Below are positions 1 through 8,272 of a DNA stretch of 64,000 nucleotides, in pieces. Under the pieces are notes generated by a model. It worked only from the letters and a program-made list of their open reading frames with translations, was not told where the DNA came from and did not search any database. Position numbers and translations under genes: made by a program. Each line of letters begins with the position of its first letter. The stretch's first letter is position 1. Source of the DNA: Erwinia aphidicola (lineage in GTDB: Bacteria > Pseudomonadota > Gammaproteobacteria > Enterobacterales > Enterobacteriaceae); NCBI RefSeq assembly GCF_014773485.1, contig NZ_JACXBP010000005.1:248001-312000 (forward strand). The letters run 5' to 3'.

Positions 1-250
1 CATCGGCAACGGTATCGATGCTTTCAGGGGTGTAGCCTTCGTTGCCCAGCATCAGCGACAGCGCCATGGAGAAGCAGGCGGAGTGTGCCGCGCCAATCAG
101 CTCTTCCGGATTGGTGCCTGGTTTGCCTTCAAAGCGGGTATTGAAACCGTAGGGCTGCTGGCTTAGCGCACCACTTTCGGTAGTGATGGTGCCTTTACCT
201 TTTTTGATGTCGCCTTCCCAGTGTGCCTGTCCTTTCTTATGAATGGTCAT
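1..250 (-). CDS. osmC: Organic hydroperoxide/osmotic stress protein OsmC (5' part; cut by window edge)
   Basis: Read on the minus strand from the ATG at 248-250, the first 83 residues begin MTIHKKGQAHWEGDIKKGKG and continue with the conserved NPEELIGAAHSACFSMALS segment, closely matching E. coli OsmC. That segment carries the first catalytic cysteine; the second lies beyond the window. OsmC is a cytoplasmic thiol peroxidase that reduces organic hydroperoxides and is induced by osmotic and stationary-phase stress. A good ribosome binding site (GGAGG) lies just upstream of the start. The gene runs off the left end, so only the N-terminal 60 percent is visible. Confidence 0.95.
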   Translation of the reverse strand, partial: MTIHKKGQAHWEGDIKKGKGTITTESGALSQQPYGFNTRFEGKPGTNPEELIGAAHSACFSMALSLMLGNEGYTPESIDTVAD

Positions 251-560
251 TGTTTTCCTCCGGTTGTTTAGTCAGCTACCAGTATAGACACTGTCGGCGA
301 CAGCGCAGGTTGTTTACTGAGCAGACGAAAAAAAACCCGCCGGGCGGCGCCTGCCCGTGATGCGTTCGGCGGACCTCCGCTTCTCCGCGAACTTAACAAT
401 GAAAATAATAAGCTTCGTCAATGCATAATTGTCATATCGTTGTTTAACGATTAACTTTTTTGCACCCTGTCCATAAACCCTCTCAGGTCTTTTTTTCTGG
501 AGCTGACAGGCTATAGACTGCTTAAGCCCAATCCGGGCGGAGCAGACTTAAGGACGAGAA
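251..560. other. Intergenic region between osmC and the DUF4225 relic
   Basis: No gene is visible here. The stretch holds the divergent upstream regions of osmC and of the DUF4225-like relic. It also contains a terminator-like GC block behind an A-run at 328-349, and a clear ribosome binding site (AAGGACGAG) before the start at 561. The part from about 400 to 500 is AT-rich and probably carries promoters, but no single pair of boxes stands out. Confidence 0.5.
330..349. repeat. 20-bp direct repeat, left copy
   Basis: The 20 bases AAAAAACCCGCCGGGCGGCG occur here and again at 1789-1808, on either side of the DUF4225 relic and its small membrane partner. In the right copy the sequence forms one side of a complete terminator hairpin; in the left copy the second arm is missing. 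The identity may reflect insertion or recombination at a terminator, or chance reuse of a common terminator sequence. Confidence 0.45.
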
Positions 561-1453
561 ATGGATAATTACCTGGATAAAAACCGCTTTATAAGCCTTT
601 ACTACGCTAACGCTCAGAAAGATGCTGTCATCCTGAGGAAAACCGCTGACCACGCAGGCTTTAGGTATTTAAGAAGTCCTGTAGTCCGCGACGGCTTCAT
701 GAAGAACATTGATACATTCATACAATCTCAACTGAATGGCATCAGTAAAAGCAAAAATGAGAGTGAGTGCAGAGAATGCATATTCAACCTCAGAAAGCAA
801 AAAGAGCATATCGATAACCAGACATTTAGCCTTATGAACGGACGAGCTAAAATAATAGCATCAGGTCAGGTTGTTAAAGAGCTGGACACCTGGGGTTATA
901 TTATTAATGGCGTTGGGGTGGTTATTGGTGGAATTCAGTTTGTAGCTGGAGTGGGAATAGCAATTTCATCTGCCTTAACAGGAAACATTATAGGTGTGGG
1001 AGCAGGGGCCTTTTTGGTAGTACATGGGTTGAACTCTTTGCAAGAAGGGGGGTGAATTTATGGAAAGGTAAGGATGATACAGTCGGATTCATGAGAGAAA
1101 GATACATTGAAACGGCAATATTTCTTGGATTCGATAAACGAACAGGAAGCATTGCGTATAGTTCCGTAGATCTCTTACTATCCGGCTAGGGATTAGGTCG
1201 TTTAGTGTTAAAGCCAGACGAATTTTGCTTATTTAGGCATATCCCTACTGATTTTGTCAGGGGTTATAAAGTTGCCAGCGCCCCCTCATTAACGATAGAG
1301 GCCACAGGCGACACCCTTTCAATTTATAACGCGGTCACAGCCAAAAAACAACCCTACCCCTTATATTTAAAGTATATCTTCGCCCCTAATTTCATAGGGG
1401 CCATAACAAAAACAACAATGACTCCAAAAATGCAGCCAGACAGCATAATATAA
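561..1453 (+). pseudogene. DUF4225-family membrane protein gene, broken by a frameshift and an in-frame amber codon
   Basis: An intact 164-residue start (MDNYLDKNRFISLYYANAQK) runs to a TGA at 1053-1055, right after a run of six G at 1047-1052. In the next frame, coding resumes at once (NLWKGKDDTVGFMRERYIE) and continues to 1453 apart from a TAG at 1187-1189. Adding one G to the run would join the first two segments. The N-terminal part is hydrophilic; residues about 110-155 form two glycine-rich hydrophobic segments as in DUF4225 proteins, whose function is not established. The family call is from memory of the hydrophobic core. Either the gene is decaying or the homopolymer was misread, but the amber codon argues for true decay. 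Confidence 0.6.
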
Positions 1454-1665
1454 AACCCCACATCATTACCCAATCTAAAAAACTCACTCACTGATAACAA
1501 AGCCAACATTATCAACATCATTATCGCAACAACAAAAACGCGTTTTATTCTCTTAATCACTTCACTGTGTGTGACACCATCTCTTTCCGACCAAAACTTG
1601 ATAGAAGCAATTTCCTTAGACGTAAAGCCATATTTAATCAGCTTCTGTTCAGTATCATCAATCAT
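1354..1665 (-). CDS. Small two-helix membrane protein of unknown function
   Basis: The product is about 103 residues: a charged N-terminal half (TEQKLIKYGFTSKEIASIKFW) followed by two hydrophobic stretches (VFVVAIMMLIMLALL and FYIMLSGCIFGVIVVFVM), which predicts an inner-membrane hairpin. The start at 1665 is preferred over 1671 because the Shine-Dalgarno AAGGG sits about six bases before it and abuts the earlier ATG. It runs antisense and tail-to-tail with the DUF4225 relic, overlapping its last 100 bases. I do not recognise a family. Small membrane partners of large membrane-active proteins are sometimes immunity proteins, but nothing in the sequence proves that here. Confidence 0.6.
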   Translation of the reverse strand: MIDDTEQKLIKYGFTSKEIASIKFWSERDGVTHSEVIKRIKRVFVVAIMMLIMLALLSVSEFFRLGNDVGFYIMLSGCIFGVIVVFVMAPMKLGAKIYFKYKG

Positions 1666-1788
1666 CTTCATCCCTTAATTTTAACGTCATCCTATTGATA
1701 ATAACTTTTTTACTTATCGTAATGTGCCGATTTTCAATATTATCGCGTTATTAGATTAAAAAACAGATTCGGGGTGATGTAGAGCAAT

Positions 1789-1813
1789 AAAAAACCCGCC
1801 GGGCGGCGGGTTT
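1789..1813 (-). terminator. Rho-independent terminator of the dehydrogenase operon
   Basis: AAACCCGCC (1792-1800) and GGCGGGTTT (1805-1813) form a perfect nine-base stem with a four-base loop, followed on the minus strand by a U-rich tail from the A-run at 1789-1794. It lies directly after the stop of the cytochrome c gene at 1823. Confidence 0.85.
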
Positions 1814-1822
1814 GACAGGGGA

Positions 1823-3076
1823 CTATTTTTTCAGGTTTGCCCTGACCTCTTGCACCTGGTCGGCGCTCACCGCAGCGGCTTTATTACTCCAGCCTTGGCG
1901 GATAAAGGTCGCCAGCTGCGCCACCTCGTCGTCGCTCAGGCGGTTGGCAAAGCCCGGCATCGCCAGCGTCGACGGTGCTTTAGCGGTGGAGGGCTGCTGC
2001 GCACCGGCCAGAATGGTATGGATAAGCCCGGTCGGATCGCCGGCATTAACAATCGTCGCCTGGTCCAGCTGCGGGAAGATGCGCGGCGCGCCCTTACCGG
2101 TAACGAAGTGGCAGGCACCACAGTTATCGAGGTACAGGCGCTCGCCGGTGGTCAGATTTTTCGCCGCCGTCAGTTTAGCTTCGGTCGGGCTCACGCTGTG
2201 GGTTGCCGCCGCCGGAGCAGGCGGGTTGCCGCCGATAAACTTCAGGTAGGCAGTGATTGCCTTGAGGTCCGCTTCCGTCATCCACGAGGTACTGTGCTCG
2301 ATAACCGAGGTCATCTCCCCCCCCACCGCCGCTTTATCGTTACGCCCGGTCGCCAGGTAATCCACGGTTTCCTGCCCGGTCCAGCTCGGCAGGCCGCGCA
2401 GCGAGGGGACTTCCCAGCCGTTTAGTGACCCGCCGGAGAGGAACTTGCTGTCGCTGCTGTCGAGGGCTTTCTCGTTCATACCTATGCCGCGTGGCGTATG
2501 GCAGCTGCCGCAGTGGCCGAGGCTCTCCACCAGGTAGGCACCGCGATTGACTTCCGCCGTTGCCCCGCCAATGGGCTGGAACGGTTTATCGCTGGTAAAG
2601 GCCCAGTTCCAAAAACGCATGCCCCAGCGCTGGCTGAACGGGAAGCTGAGATCGGTTTCCGGCGGCTGCTCGGTGCTCGGCTTCACGCCCTGCATAAAGT
2701 AAGCGTAGAGCGCGTGCATATCGGCATCGCTGATTTTGGCGTAATCCGGATACGGCATCGCCGGGTAGAGGCGCGTGCCGTCAGGCAGCACGCCTTTGCG
2801 CACCGCGTCCGAGAACTGCTGCTCGCTGTACTTGCCAATGCCGTGCTGTTTATCCGGCGTGATATTGGTCGAGTAAATGGTGCCGAGATTAGACTCGATC
2901 GCCAGCCCGCCGGAGAATGCCGGTTTGCCCGGAAGAGTGTGGCACGCGCCGCAGTCGCCAAGGCGGGAAATGTACTCCCCCTGCTTTACCAGGCTGTCAT
3001 CGGCCTGAGCCGAAGCCGCAAAAGTCGCCGCCAGCAGCACGGCATTGGCAAGCAGTAAACGTTTGAAGTTCATCAT
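1823..3076 (-). CDS. Cytochrome c subunit of membrane-bound sugar-acid (gluconate-type) dehydrogenase
   Basis: A cleavable signal peptide (about residues 1-25, ending ASAQA) precedes three CxxCH heme sites at about residues 42-46 (CGACH), 189-193 (CGSCH) and 319-323 (CGACH). The length of about 417 residues fits the triheme subunit of gluconate 2-dehydrogenase and related alcohol or sorbitol dehydrogenases. In these complexes it passes electrons from the periplasmic flavin subunit to ubiquinone. The start at 3076 is chosen because AAGGAG lies six bases upstream, whereas the ATG at 3082 touches it. It is the last gene of the three-gene operon, ten bases after the flavin subunit. The exact substrate cannot be told from sequence alone. 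Confidence 0.85.
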   Translation of the reverse strand: MMNFKRLLLANAVLLAATFAASAQADDSLVKQGEYISRLGDCGACHTLPGKPAFSGGLAIESNLGTIYSTNITPDKQHGIGKYSEQQFSDAVRKGVLPDGTRLYPAMPYPDYAKISDADMHALYAYFMQGVKPSTEQPPETDLSFPFSQRWGMRFWNWAFTSDKPFQPIGGATAEVNRGAYLVESLGHCGSCHTPRGIGMNEKALDSSDSKFLSGGSLNGWEVPSLRGLPSWTGQETVDYLATGRNDKAAVGGEMTSVIEHSTSWMTEADLKAITAYLKFIGGNPPAPAAATHSVSPTEAKLTAAKNLTTGERLYLDNCGACHFVTGKGAPRIFPQLDQATIVNAGDPTGLIHTILAGAQQPSTAKAPSTLAMPGFANRLSDDEVAQLATFIRQGWSNKAAAVSADQVQEVRANLKK

Positions 3077-3086
3077 CGTCATCTCC

Positions 3087-4856
3087 TTATGCCTGAACCA
3101 TCGGGCCGGGGTTTTTCAGGTAAATATCTTTAATCGCCTGGGCCGCCATCAGGGTGATAGCACCGATGGTGTCAGTCGGGTTCGCCTGGAAGTTCTGCGG
3201 GAAGGCGTTACCGCCCGGCACAAAGACGTTATGCACATCCCAGCTCTGCAGATACTTGTTCAGCGCGGAGGTCTGCGGGTTGTCGCCCATCACCGCGCCG
3301 CCGACGTTGTGCGTCGAGACGTATTTGGTCAGGTCGAAGTGCGCGTCCATTGGCAGGAAGCTTTCGCTGAAGCTGTCCGGGTTCAGCTCTTTAGTGATGT
3401 TGCTGACGATACCCTTCAGGTGCTGCTGCAGTTTCAGTTCGTTCTGCTTCCAGTCGAAGGTCATGCGCAGCAGCGGGTAGCCGTAATCATCGGTGTAGTT
3501 CGGATCGAGATCGAGATAGATATCGCGATACGACATGCAGGTGGTGGTGATGCTGATCTTCATCGAATGGCCGTACCACTCTTCCATCCCCTCTTTCCAG
3601 CCGGCGCCCCAGCTCGGAGTGCCTTTCGGCAGTGCGGTGCTGATGGGCGTACCGGTAGCCTGCGAGCTGTGGATCTTCGCGCCGCCGATAAAACCGAGGC
3701 CAGGACCGTCGAAGTTACCCGGAGAGATATCGTTAAACATCTGCCCGGTCGCACCGGCGGTGGCAAACGGGTTGAAGTTCTGATCTTTAAAGAACAGCGT
3801 CGCGCCGCCGTTACTGAGGAAAGCGTAGTTGCGCCCGACCACACCGTCTTCAGTGATCGGGTTATACGGCTTGCCGATGCCGGACAGCAGCATCAGGCGC
3901 ACGTTGCAGAACTGGAAGCTGCTCAGCACCACGATTTTCGCCGGCTGGAAGCATTCGTTGCCGTCTTTATCAATATAGATCACGCCTTTGGCGGTCTTCT
4001 TATCGTCGTGCAGCACCACTTTCATCACGTTGGCATGCACTTCATAGGAGAAGTTATCCATGCGCTTCAGCGCGTCCATCACGGCGGTCTGCGGTGAGGC
4101 TTTTGAATAGTTAAGGCACGGATACTTACTGCAGTAGCCACAGTAGTTACAGGGGGCGATCTGGTTGCCGTACGGGTTGGTCCAGGCGCGAGATACGCAG
4201 GCCGACGGGTTCGGGAACGGATGGTAGCCGAGCTTCTTTGCCGCTTTCACAAACAGGGTGTTGTTCAGCGTGTCTTCCAGCGCCGGTAGCGGCATGGGGT
4301 TAGCACGCGGGCCTTCAAAAGGGTCGCCGCCTTCCAGTATCTGGCCGCGCAGGTTGCCGGTAGTGCCGGACTGGCCGCAGATCATCTCAAATTTTTCGTA
4401 ATAGGGTTCGATCTCTTCCCAACTGAACGGGAAGTCCATAATACGCATATCGTCCTGCAGCACCCCCGGGCCGTAAGCCTGGTCAGCATAGGTTTTCAGC
4501 TTCAGGTCGGTTGGCGTTGGGCGGATCAGCACCGCCGTCCAGTGCAGGCCGGAACCCCCGACGCCGTTACCCGGGCAGAATGCGCCCCATTTGCGCGTCG
4601 GCAGCGCGGTCTGGCTCATGTTGTAACGTACGGTGACGGCCGCTTCGGCGGTGGTCGCCATCACTTTGTTACGCACCGCGTAGGCGTACTCATCCGCCGG
4701 TTTCGGGTAAGCGAACTCTTCATAGCCGCGATCGGCACCGCGCTCCAGCGCCCGCACCTTCAGGCCAGCCATCGCCAGCTCAATGCTCATCAGCGAGCCA
4801 GCCCATCCCAGGCCGACGACAACGACGTCGACTTCTTCTTTATTGATTTGAGACAT
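3087..4856 (-). CDS. FAD-dependent GMC oxidoreductase, large subunit of gluconate-type dehydrogenase
   Basis: The protein (about 589 residues) starts MSQINKEEVDVVVVG and has the dinucleotide-binding motif GLGWAGSL within the first 25 residues. The GMC C-terminal domain shows the catalytic-site signatures STHNVGG and NPTDTIGA. A cysteine cluster, CNYCGYCSKYPC, lies mid-protein; an iron-sulfur cluster has been described in related bacterial FAD dehydrogenases, and this cluster may serve the same role (inference). Together with the triheme cytochrome and the Tat small subunit it forms a periplasm-facing dehydrogenase oxidising gluconate, 2-ketogluconate or a similar sugar. The start at 4856 is used because the longer open frame up to 4925 lacks the family N-terminus. 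Confidence 0.88.
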   Translation of the reverse strand: MSQINKEEVDVVVVGLGWAGSLMSIELAMAGLKVRALERGADRGYEEFAYPKPADEYAYAVRNKVMATTAEAAVTVRYNMSQTALPTRKWGAFCPGNGVGGSGLHWTAVLIRPTPTDLKLKTYADQAYGPGVLQDDMRIMDFPFSWEEIEPYYEKFEMICGQSGTTGNLRGQILEGGDPFEGPRANPMPLPALEDTLNNTLFVKAAKKLGYHPFPNPSACVSRAWTNPYGNQIAPCNYCGYCSKYPCLNYSKASPQTAVMDALKRMDNFSYEVHANVMKVVLHDDKKTAKGVIYIDKDGNECFQPAKIVVLSSFQFCNVRLMLLSGIGKPYNPITEDGVVGRNYAFLSNGGATLFFKDQNFNPFATAGATGQMFNDISPGNFDGPGLGFIGGAKIHSSQATGTPISTALPKGTPSWGAGWKEGMEEWYGHSMKISITTTCMSYRDIYLDLDPNYTDDYGYPLLRMTFDWKQNELKLQQHLKGIVSNITKELNPDSFSESFLPMDAHFDLTKYVSTHNVGGAVMGDNPQTSALNKYLQSWDVHNVFVPGGNAFPQNFQANPTDTIGAITLMAAQAIKDIYLKNPGPMVQA

Positions 4857-5026
4857 AATTAACCCTATCAACCCTTCATCTATCGCGTTGCAGCCGTGTG
4901 GGCTGCCTTTATTCACCCTGTTCACTGACTTCTGTAAGCTTCAGGGGGTTGGTTAAGTTGCCGCCTTGCCGCAACGCGAAATCTTTTGGCTGTCATTGAC
5001 AAAAAACGAAAAAAGTAACAGCGGAC

Positions 5027-5752
5027 TCAGGCGCGCTCGCCCTTGATGCTGATCGGGCCGAGTGGATACGGGACGTTATGCTGCTTCACCCATTCCAGAT
5101 AGCTGGCGCGCGCGCCGGGGAAGCCGATGGCGATCCACGCCTTCATCCCTTTATTACCCCCGTACATCGGATCGGAGAGATAACCGTGCTTGGTATCGGC
5201 CAGCAGCCCGCTGAAGAACTGTGACGCCTTCAGGTCCGGCTCACCAAGGTCGGCAAACTTAATATCGTTTTTTTGCAGTTGGGTCAGGACGCTGTCTTTA
5301 TCCTGCGCAGACAGCTGATGGAAGGGTTTCTGGTGGTTCTGCTGGCACCACTGATTTGCCAGTTTGATGCCGGTTTTGTAGATCTGCTGAGGACGAAACG
5401 GGATCTGATACCCCATGGTGGCCGGGGCGTGCGCATCAAACGGCCCTTTCATATAGATTTCATCGCCAGAATCGCCGTGGATCTGCTGATCGATAAAGAT
5501 CGGGACGTTGGTTTCCAGCGCGCCGGGTGCTTTGCCCTTGCCGCCGGCGGGGATCAGGCTGTCGCAGGCGGCGAGAATAAACTGCCACTCGTCGCTGCTG
5601 AAGAAGATCGGCTGGTACTCCGTCAGTTCTGGCGCGGCCATTTCTGCCGCCTGGGCTGCGGTCAGCCCTTTAAACACCATCTCCCCTAACGGTAATGCCA
5701 ACAGCGACCCGATTAAAAACTTACGGCGGGTGGTTTCTTTTTGAAGAAGCAT
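5027..5752 (-). CDS. Small (gamma) subunit of gluconate-type dehydrogenase, Tat-exported
   Basis: The 241-residue product has a twin-arginine signal (TTRRKFLIGSLLALPLG, residues 8-24) and then the subunit-3 domain of gluconate dehydrogenases, with segments such as EWQFILAACDSLIP and the C-terminal GFPGARASYLEW. In this enzyme class the small subunit carries the Tat signal and takes the folded, FAD-loaded large subunit, which has no signal of its own, across the membrane; the same division is seen here. It is the first gene of the operon, separated from the large subunit by an unusually long 170-base gap containing a GCAGCC/GGCTGC hairpin near 4893-4908. Confidence 0.85.
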   Translation of the reverse strand: MLLQKETTRRKFLIGSLLALPLGEMVFKGLTAAQAAEMAAPELTEYQPIFFSSDEWQFILAACDSLIPAGGKGKAPGALETNVPIFIDQQIHGDSGDEIYMKGPFDAHAPATMGYQIPFRPQQIYKTGIKLANQWCQQNHQKPFHQLSAQDKDSVLTQLQKNDIKFADLGEPDLKASQFFSGLLADTKHGYLSDPMYGGNKGMKAWIAIGFPGARASYLEWVKQHNVPYPLGPISIKGERA

Positions 5753-6200
5753 AGCGTTACGACTCTCACTTGCATGAAAAGTACACCCCCGTAAAGCAGG
5801 TGTAATTAAGGTTAAATAACTGTTTTTATCTGTTTACATTGGGGCAATGTTAACCATACAGATATTTCTAAATGTAAAAATAAAATACATTTTGTTTTAA
5901 AGTTAACATTAATAATGGCTCTAACATTTCATAACAATGTCACCATTAATTACGGGGATTAAAGCGTGGGACTTAGCGGAAATTTATGCACGCCTGCCGT
6001 AAAAACGGGCAAGAAATGCGCGCATTTGATTAACTACCGAGATAATAACCCACAGTAATAAAGTCAAAGAATTCTTCATTCCCCCTGATGTCACTATGCC
6101 ATTAGCCTGCACCATGGCATGCCAGAGATTTTTCCAGGCGATAAGCACAACAACAGGGAAAACATTGTGGCTGCGGAGAAGTTGCTAAGGCTGCTTCCCC
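5753..6200. other. Upstream region of the dehydrogenase operon
   Basis: No gene is visible in these 448 bases, which separate the LacI-type regulator from the dehydrogenase operon on the same strand. The part nearest the operon (5800-5960) is strongly AT-rich and contains nested inverted repeats described separately. The part from 6000 to 6200 shows no clear signal. Confidence 0.6.
5846..5910. promoter_or_regulatory. Nested inverted repeats upstream of the dehydrogenase operon
   Basis: An outer pair AATGTTAAC (5846-5854) and GTTAACATT (5902-5910) encloses an inner pair AAATGTA (5870-5876) and TACATTT (5886-5892). Both are perfect and nearly concentric, in AT-rich DNA about 95-160 bases upstream of the operon start. 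This looks like an operator cluster for a dimeric or tetrameric regulator. The adjacent LacI-family protein is the obvious suspect, although its own operator at 7243-7262 has a different sequence. Confidence 0.4.
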
Positions 6201-7226
6201 TCAGCCGGAGTCGCGCTCAACCAGCTGAAATCCAAGGTCAACCACCGCATCCTGCGGGCTGCGGCCTTCAATTTTGTCGGCCAGCCGCGTTGCCGCATCC
6301 TCACCCATTTTCACCCGGTCGATCGCCACCGTGGTAATGGCGGGCTGGTTAAAGGCAGCAAAGCTGAGGTCGCCAAAGCCAATCACCGCCAGCTGCTGCG
6401 GCACGGACAGCCCGCGTGCGCAGGCCTCCATAATGACGCCCTGCGCCAGGGTATCCGAGCTGCAGATAATCGCGTCGAAGCGCTCTCCCTGCGCCAGCAG
6501 CTGTTTCAGCCCCTGCCGCCCGGCCGCGAGCGAGGTCGGTACCGGGGCATTAACGCCGCGAATTCGGCTGCCAGCCTGGCCCTGCATTGCATCAACCAGC
6601 CCTTTGCGCCGCTGCTGAGCGCGGCGGTCGCCTGCCCACACCAGCCCGAGATTCAGGTAGCCGCGCTGCAGGCAGTATTGACCAATGCAGGTGCCGATTT
6701 TTTCGTGCGAAAAACCGACCAGCATATCGAGCGGCGTCGGCGTCATATCCCAGATTTCCACCACCGGTAGCCCGGCGTTGAGGATGGTCTTGCGCAGCTC
6801 AGGGCTGTGATGAATGCCGGTCAGCACCATGCCATCAGGACGGCGTGAGAGGATGGTCGCGACGATCTCCGCTTCCCGGTCATACGAATAGCCCGTTACG
6901 CACAGCAGCATATGGTAGCCGCGCTGCGCCAGCCGATCGCTGATGGCCTGAACGGTATCAACAAACATGCTGTTGTTGATCTGCGGCACCACCACGGCGA
7001 TCAGACGGCTGCGCTTTGAAGCCAGCCCACCCGCCAGCATATTGGGAATATAGCCGGTCGCCTGGATCGCCTCCATCACCCTTGCCACCGTCGCCGGGCG
7101 CACCACCTGCGGCTTATTAATTGCCCGGCTGACGGTCATCGGTGACAGCCCCGCCACGCGCGCGACATCTTCCAGCGTGGGGGTTTTACTGACGGCGGGT
7201 GCGAACGCATCGTTACGGTTTTTCAT
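6201..7226 (-). CDS. LacI-family transcriptional regulator (GntR/IdnR-like)
   Basis: Residues about 14-60 form a LacI-type helix-turn-helix (TLEDVARVAGLSPMTVSRAI) with the hinge helix, followed by a periplasmic-binding-protein-like sugar domain (SRLIAVVVPQINNSMFVDTV). The layout is that of GntR and IdnR, repressors of gluconate and idonate genes. The start at 7226 is chosen because AGGAAG lies five bases upstream; an upstream in-frame start at 7256 would put the operator palindrome inside the gene. The neighbouring dehydrogenase operon makes a sugar-acid effector plausible. A perfect 20-bp palindrome in its own leader suggests autorepression. Confidence 0.85.
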   Translation of the reverse strand: MKNRNDAFAPAVSKTPTLEDVARVAGLSPMTVSRAINKPQVVRPATVARVMEAIQATGYIPNMLAGGLASKRSRLIAVVVPQINNSMFVDTVQAISDRLAQRGYHMLLCVTGYSYDREAEIVATILSRRPDGMVLTGIHHSPELRKTILNAGLPVVEIWDMTPTPLDMLVGFSHEKIGTCIGQYCLQRGYLNLGLVWAGDRRAQQRRKGLVDAMQGQAGSRIRGVNAPVPTSLAAGRQGLKQLLAQGERFDAIICSSDTLAQGVIMEACARGLSVPQQLAVIGFGDLSFAAFNQPAITTVAIDRVKMGEDAATRLADKIEGRSPQDAVVDLGFQLVERDSG

Positions 7227-7242
7227 CGGCTTCCTGTCGGCT

Positions 7243-7262
7243 AAATGATTGCGCAATCATTT
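7243..7262. promoter_or_regulatory. Perfect LacI-type operator palindrome
   Basis: AAATGATTGCGCAATCATTT is its own reverse complement over all 20 bases and has the central CG typical of LacI-family operators. It lies 17 bases upstream of the LacI-family start codon and in the shared region with the divergent 32-residue gene at 7388, so it could control both. Confidence 0.75.
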
Positions 7263-7339
7263 TTTCATAAATTGTCCAGGTGTAACAGGGTTTAACGGCA
7301 TGTCGGGACAAGGGGGATTATGCTAAACTCGCCGCCGCC

Positions 7340-7357
7340 GGGGAGCGGGCGCTCCCC
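7340..7357 (+). other. Leader hairpin of the 32-residue membrane peptide gene
   Basis: GGGGAGC (7340-7346) and GCTCCCC (7351-7357) pair perfectly around a GGGC loop, 30 bases before the GTG start of the small gene. There is no U-run after it, so it is more likely a leader structure than a terminator. Confidence 0.4.
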
Positions 7358-7387
7358 AACCGTTAAACAACCGAAAGGTGTAAAGCC

Positions 7388-7486
7388 GTGAATAAAAGAG
7401 CGATTGCCCCCACCCTGATCTTTATTGCCGCGATGGCATTTCTGGTGTGGTTTATTGCTTCCGGCGCCGCAATGCCGGGCAGCTGA
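7388..7486 (+). CDS. 32-residue single-pass membrane peptide
   Basis: A GTG start at 7388, preceded by the ribosome binding site GAAAGGTG seven bases upstream, opens a frame reading MNKRAIAPTLIFIAAMAFLV and ending GAAMPGS. Residues 6-24 form one hydrophobic helix with a positively charged N-terminus, the usual design of small inner-membrane regulatory peptides. The leader holds a stable hairpin, and the stop codon directly abuts the stop of the convergent gene at 7487. I know no named homologue; support comes from the ribosome binding site, composition and tight packing. Confidence 0.55.
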   Translation: MNKRAIAPTLIFIAAMAFLVWFIASGAAMPGS

Positions 7487-8131
7487 TTATCCGGCGGGCT
7501 GGTCCGCGCCGATCTCTACCTGCTGGCCGTCGGGCATATGGCGAATTTGCAGCGCAAACTGCGCACGGTGGCGCATCGCCTGGATACTGCGTACCGCCTG
7601 AAGATTCTCAGGGACAAATTCGCCCCCGGCAACAAACGGCAGCTTTGGCATCAGGCGGCAGCCTGAGGGTAATGCGCCATGCTGTTCCTGCCAGTCCTGC
7701 GCCAGCGGGTAGCCGGTCAGCACCGAATACTCTTCAAGGATCAGCGCGCACCAGTGCTCAAGGCTGGCGGCCAGCCAGCTGAATTCACCGGTTTCCGGCT
7801 CAAAGCTGCACACCGCATCCCCGCGCAGGCAGAACTGTACGCCGAAAATGTCTTCCGCAAAGAACAGCGCATCGCGCGCCATATCTTCATAGGCATCAAT
7901 CCACAGCTCCGGCTGGTTCCACTGCTGAATACCCATCTCTTCGCCACTGCTCTGCCACGGAAAGATATGCAGCGCAGAGACAAACCCATAGCAGCCGTTT
8001 TTGCTGCTCAGCAGCTGGCGCAACTCATCCACCAGCGCGGGATGAGCGGAAGTGTCGAACTGCATTTCTTCCGGCGCGGGCGCCAGACTGTCGCTGCAGA
8101 GTGAGAGGAGTTTTGCCATTGAGGGGGTCAT
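7487..8131 (-). CDS. SMI1/KNR4 (SUKH) superfamily-like protein
   Basis: The 214-residue soluble protein contains NGCYGFVSALHIFP near residue 46 and DIFGVQFCLRGDAVCSFEPE near residue 94, then LVLTGYPLAQDW-like and PKLPFVAGGEF-like segments. This ordering is characteristic of bacterial SMI1/KNR4 proteins, many of which are immunity or scaffold proteins of the SUKH superfamily. The family call is from pattern memory. There is no signal peptide or membrane helix. It stands alone, with no toxin gene beside it, so an orphan immunity role can only be guessed. A ribosome binding site (AGGA) lies eight bases before the ATG. Confidence 0.6.
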   Translation of the reverse strand: MTPSMAKLLSLCSDSLAPAPEEMQFDTSAHPALVDELRQLLSSKNGCYGFVSALHIFPWQSSGEEMGIQQWNQPELWIDAYEDMARDALFFAEDIFGVQFCLRGDAVCSFEPETGEFSWLAASLEHWCALILEEYSVLTGYPLAQDWQEQHGALPSGCRLMPKLPFVAGGEFVPENLQAVRSIQAMRHRAQFALQIRHMPDGQQVEIGADQPAG

Positions 8132-8272
8132 GTTCGGGTCCTGAAACGTGGAATTCGATAAATAGCCGTTAAGGGTAACACTGATTGGGTCAGTGAAAAC
8201 AGCCTTGGGGTTATCTCAGGACATCGCAGAACAGGACGGGAAAGCGAGGGCGTTAACGGTCAGCGGGAACGA

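Noticed and set aside
326..349. Terminator upstream of osmC
   Set aside because: Only one arm of the hairpin is present, so a stable stem cannot form; recorded only as a direct repeat.
3045..4097. 350-residue open frame on the plus strand across the flavin subunit
   Set aside because: Antisense to a clear GMC oxidoreductase and without recognisable motifs.
6119..6337. 72-residue plus-strand frame after the LacI gene
   Set aside because: Proline-rich translation antisense to the end of the regulator; no ribosome binding site.
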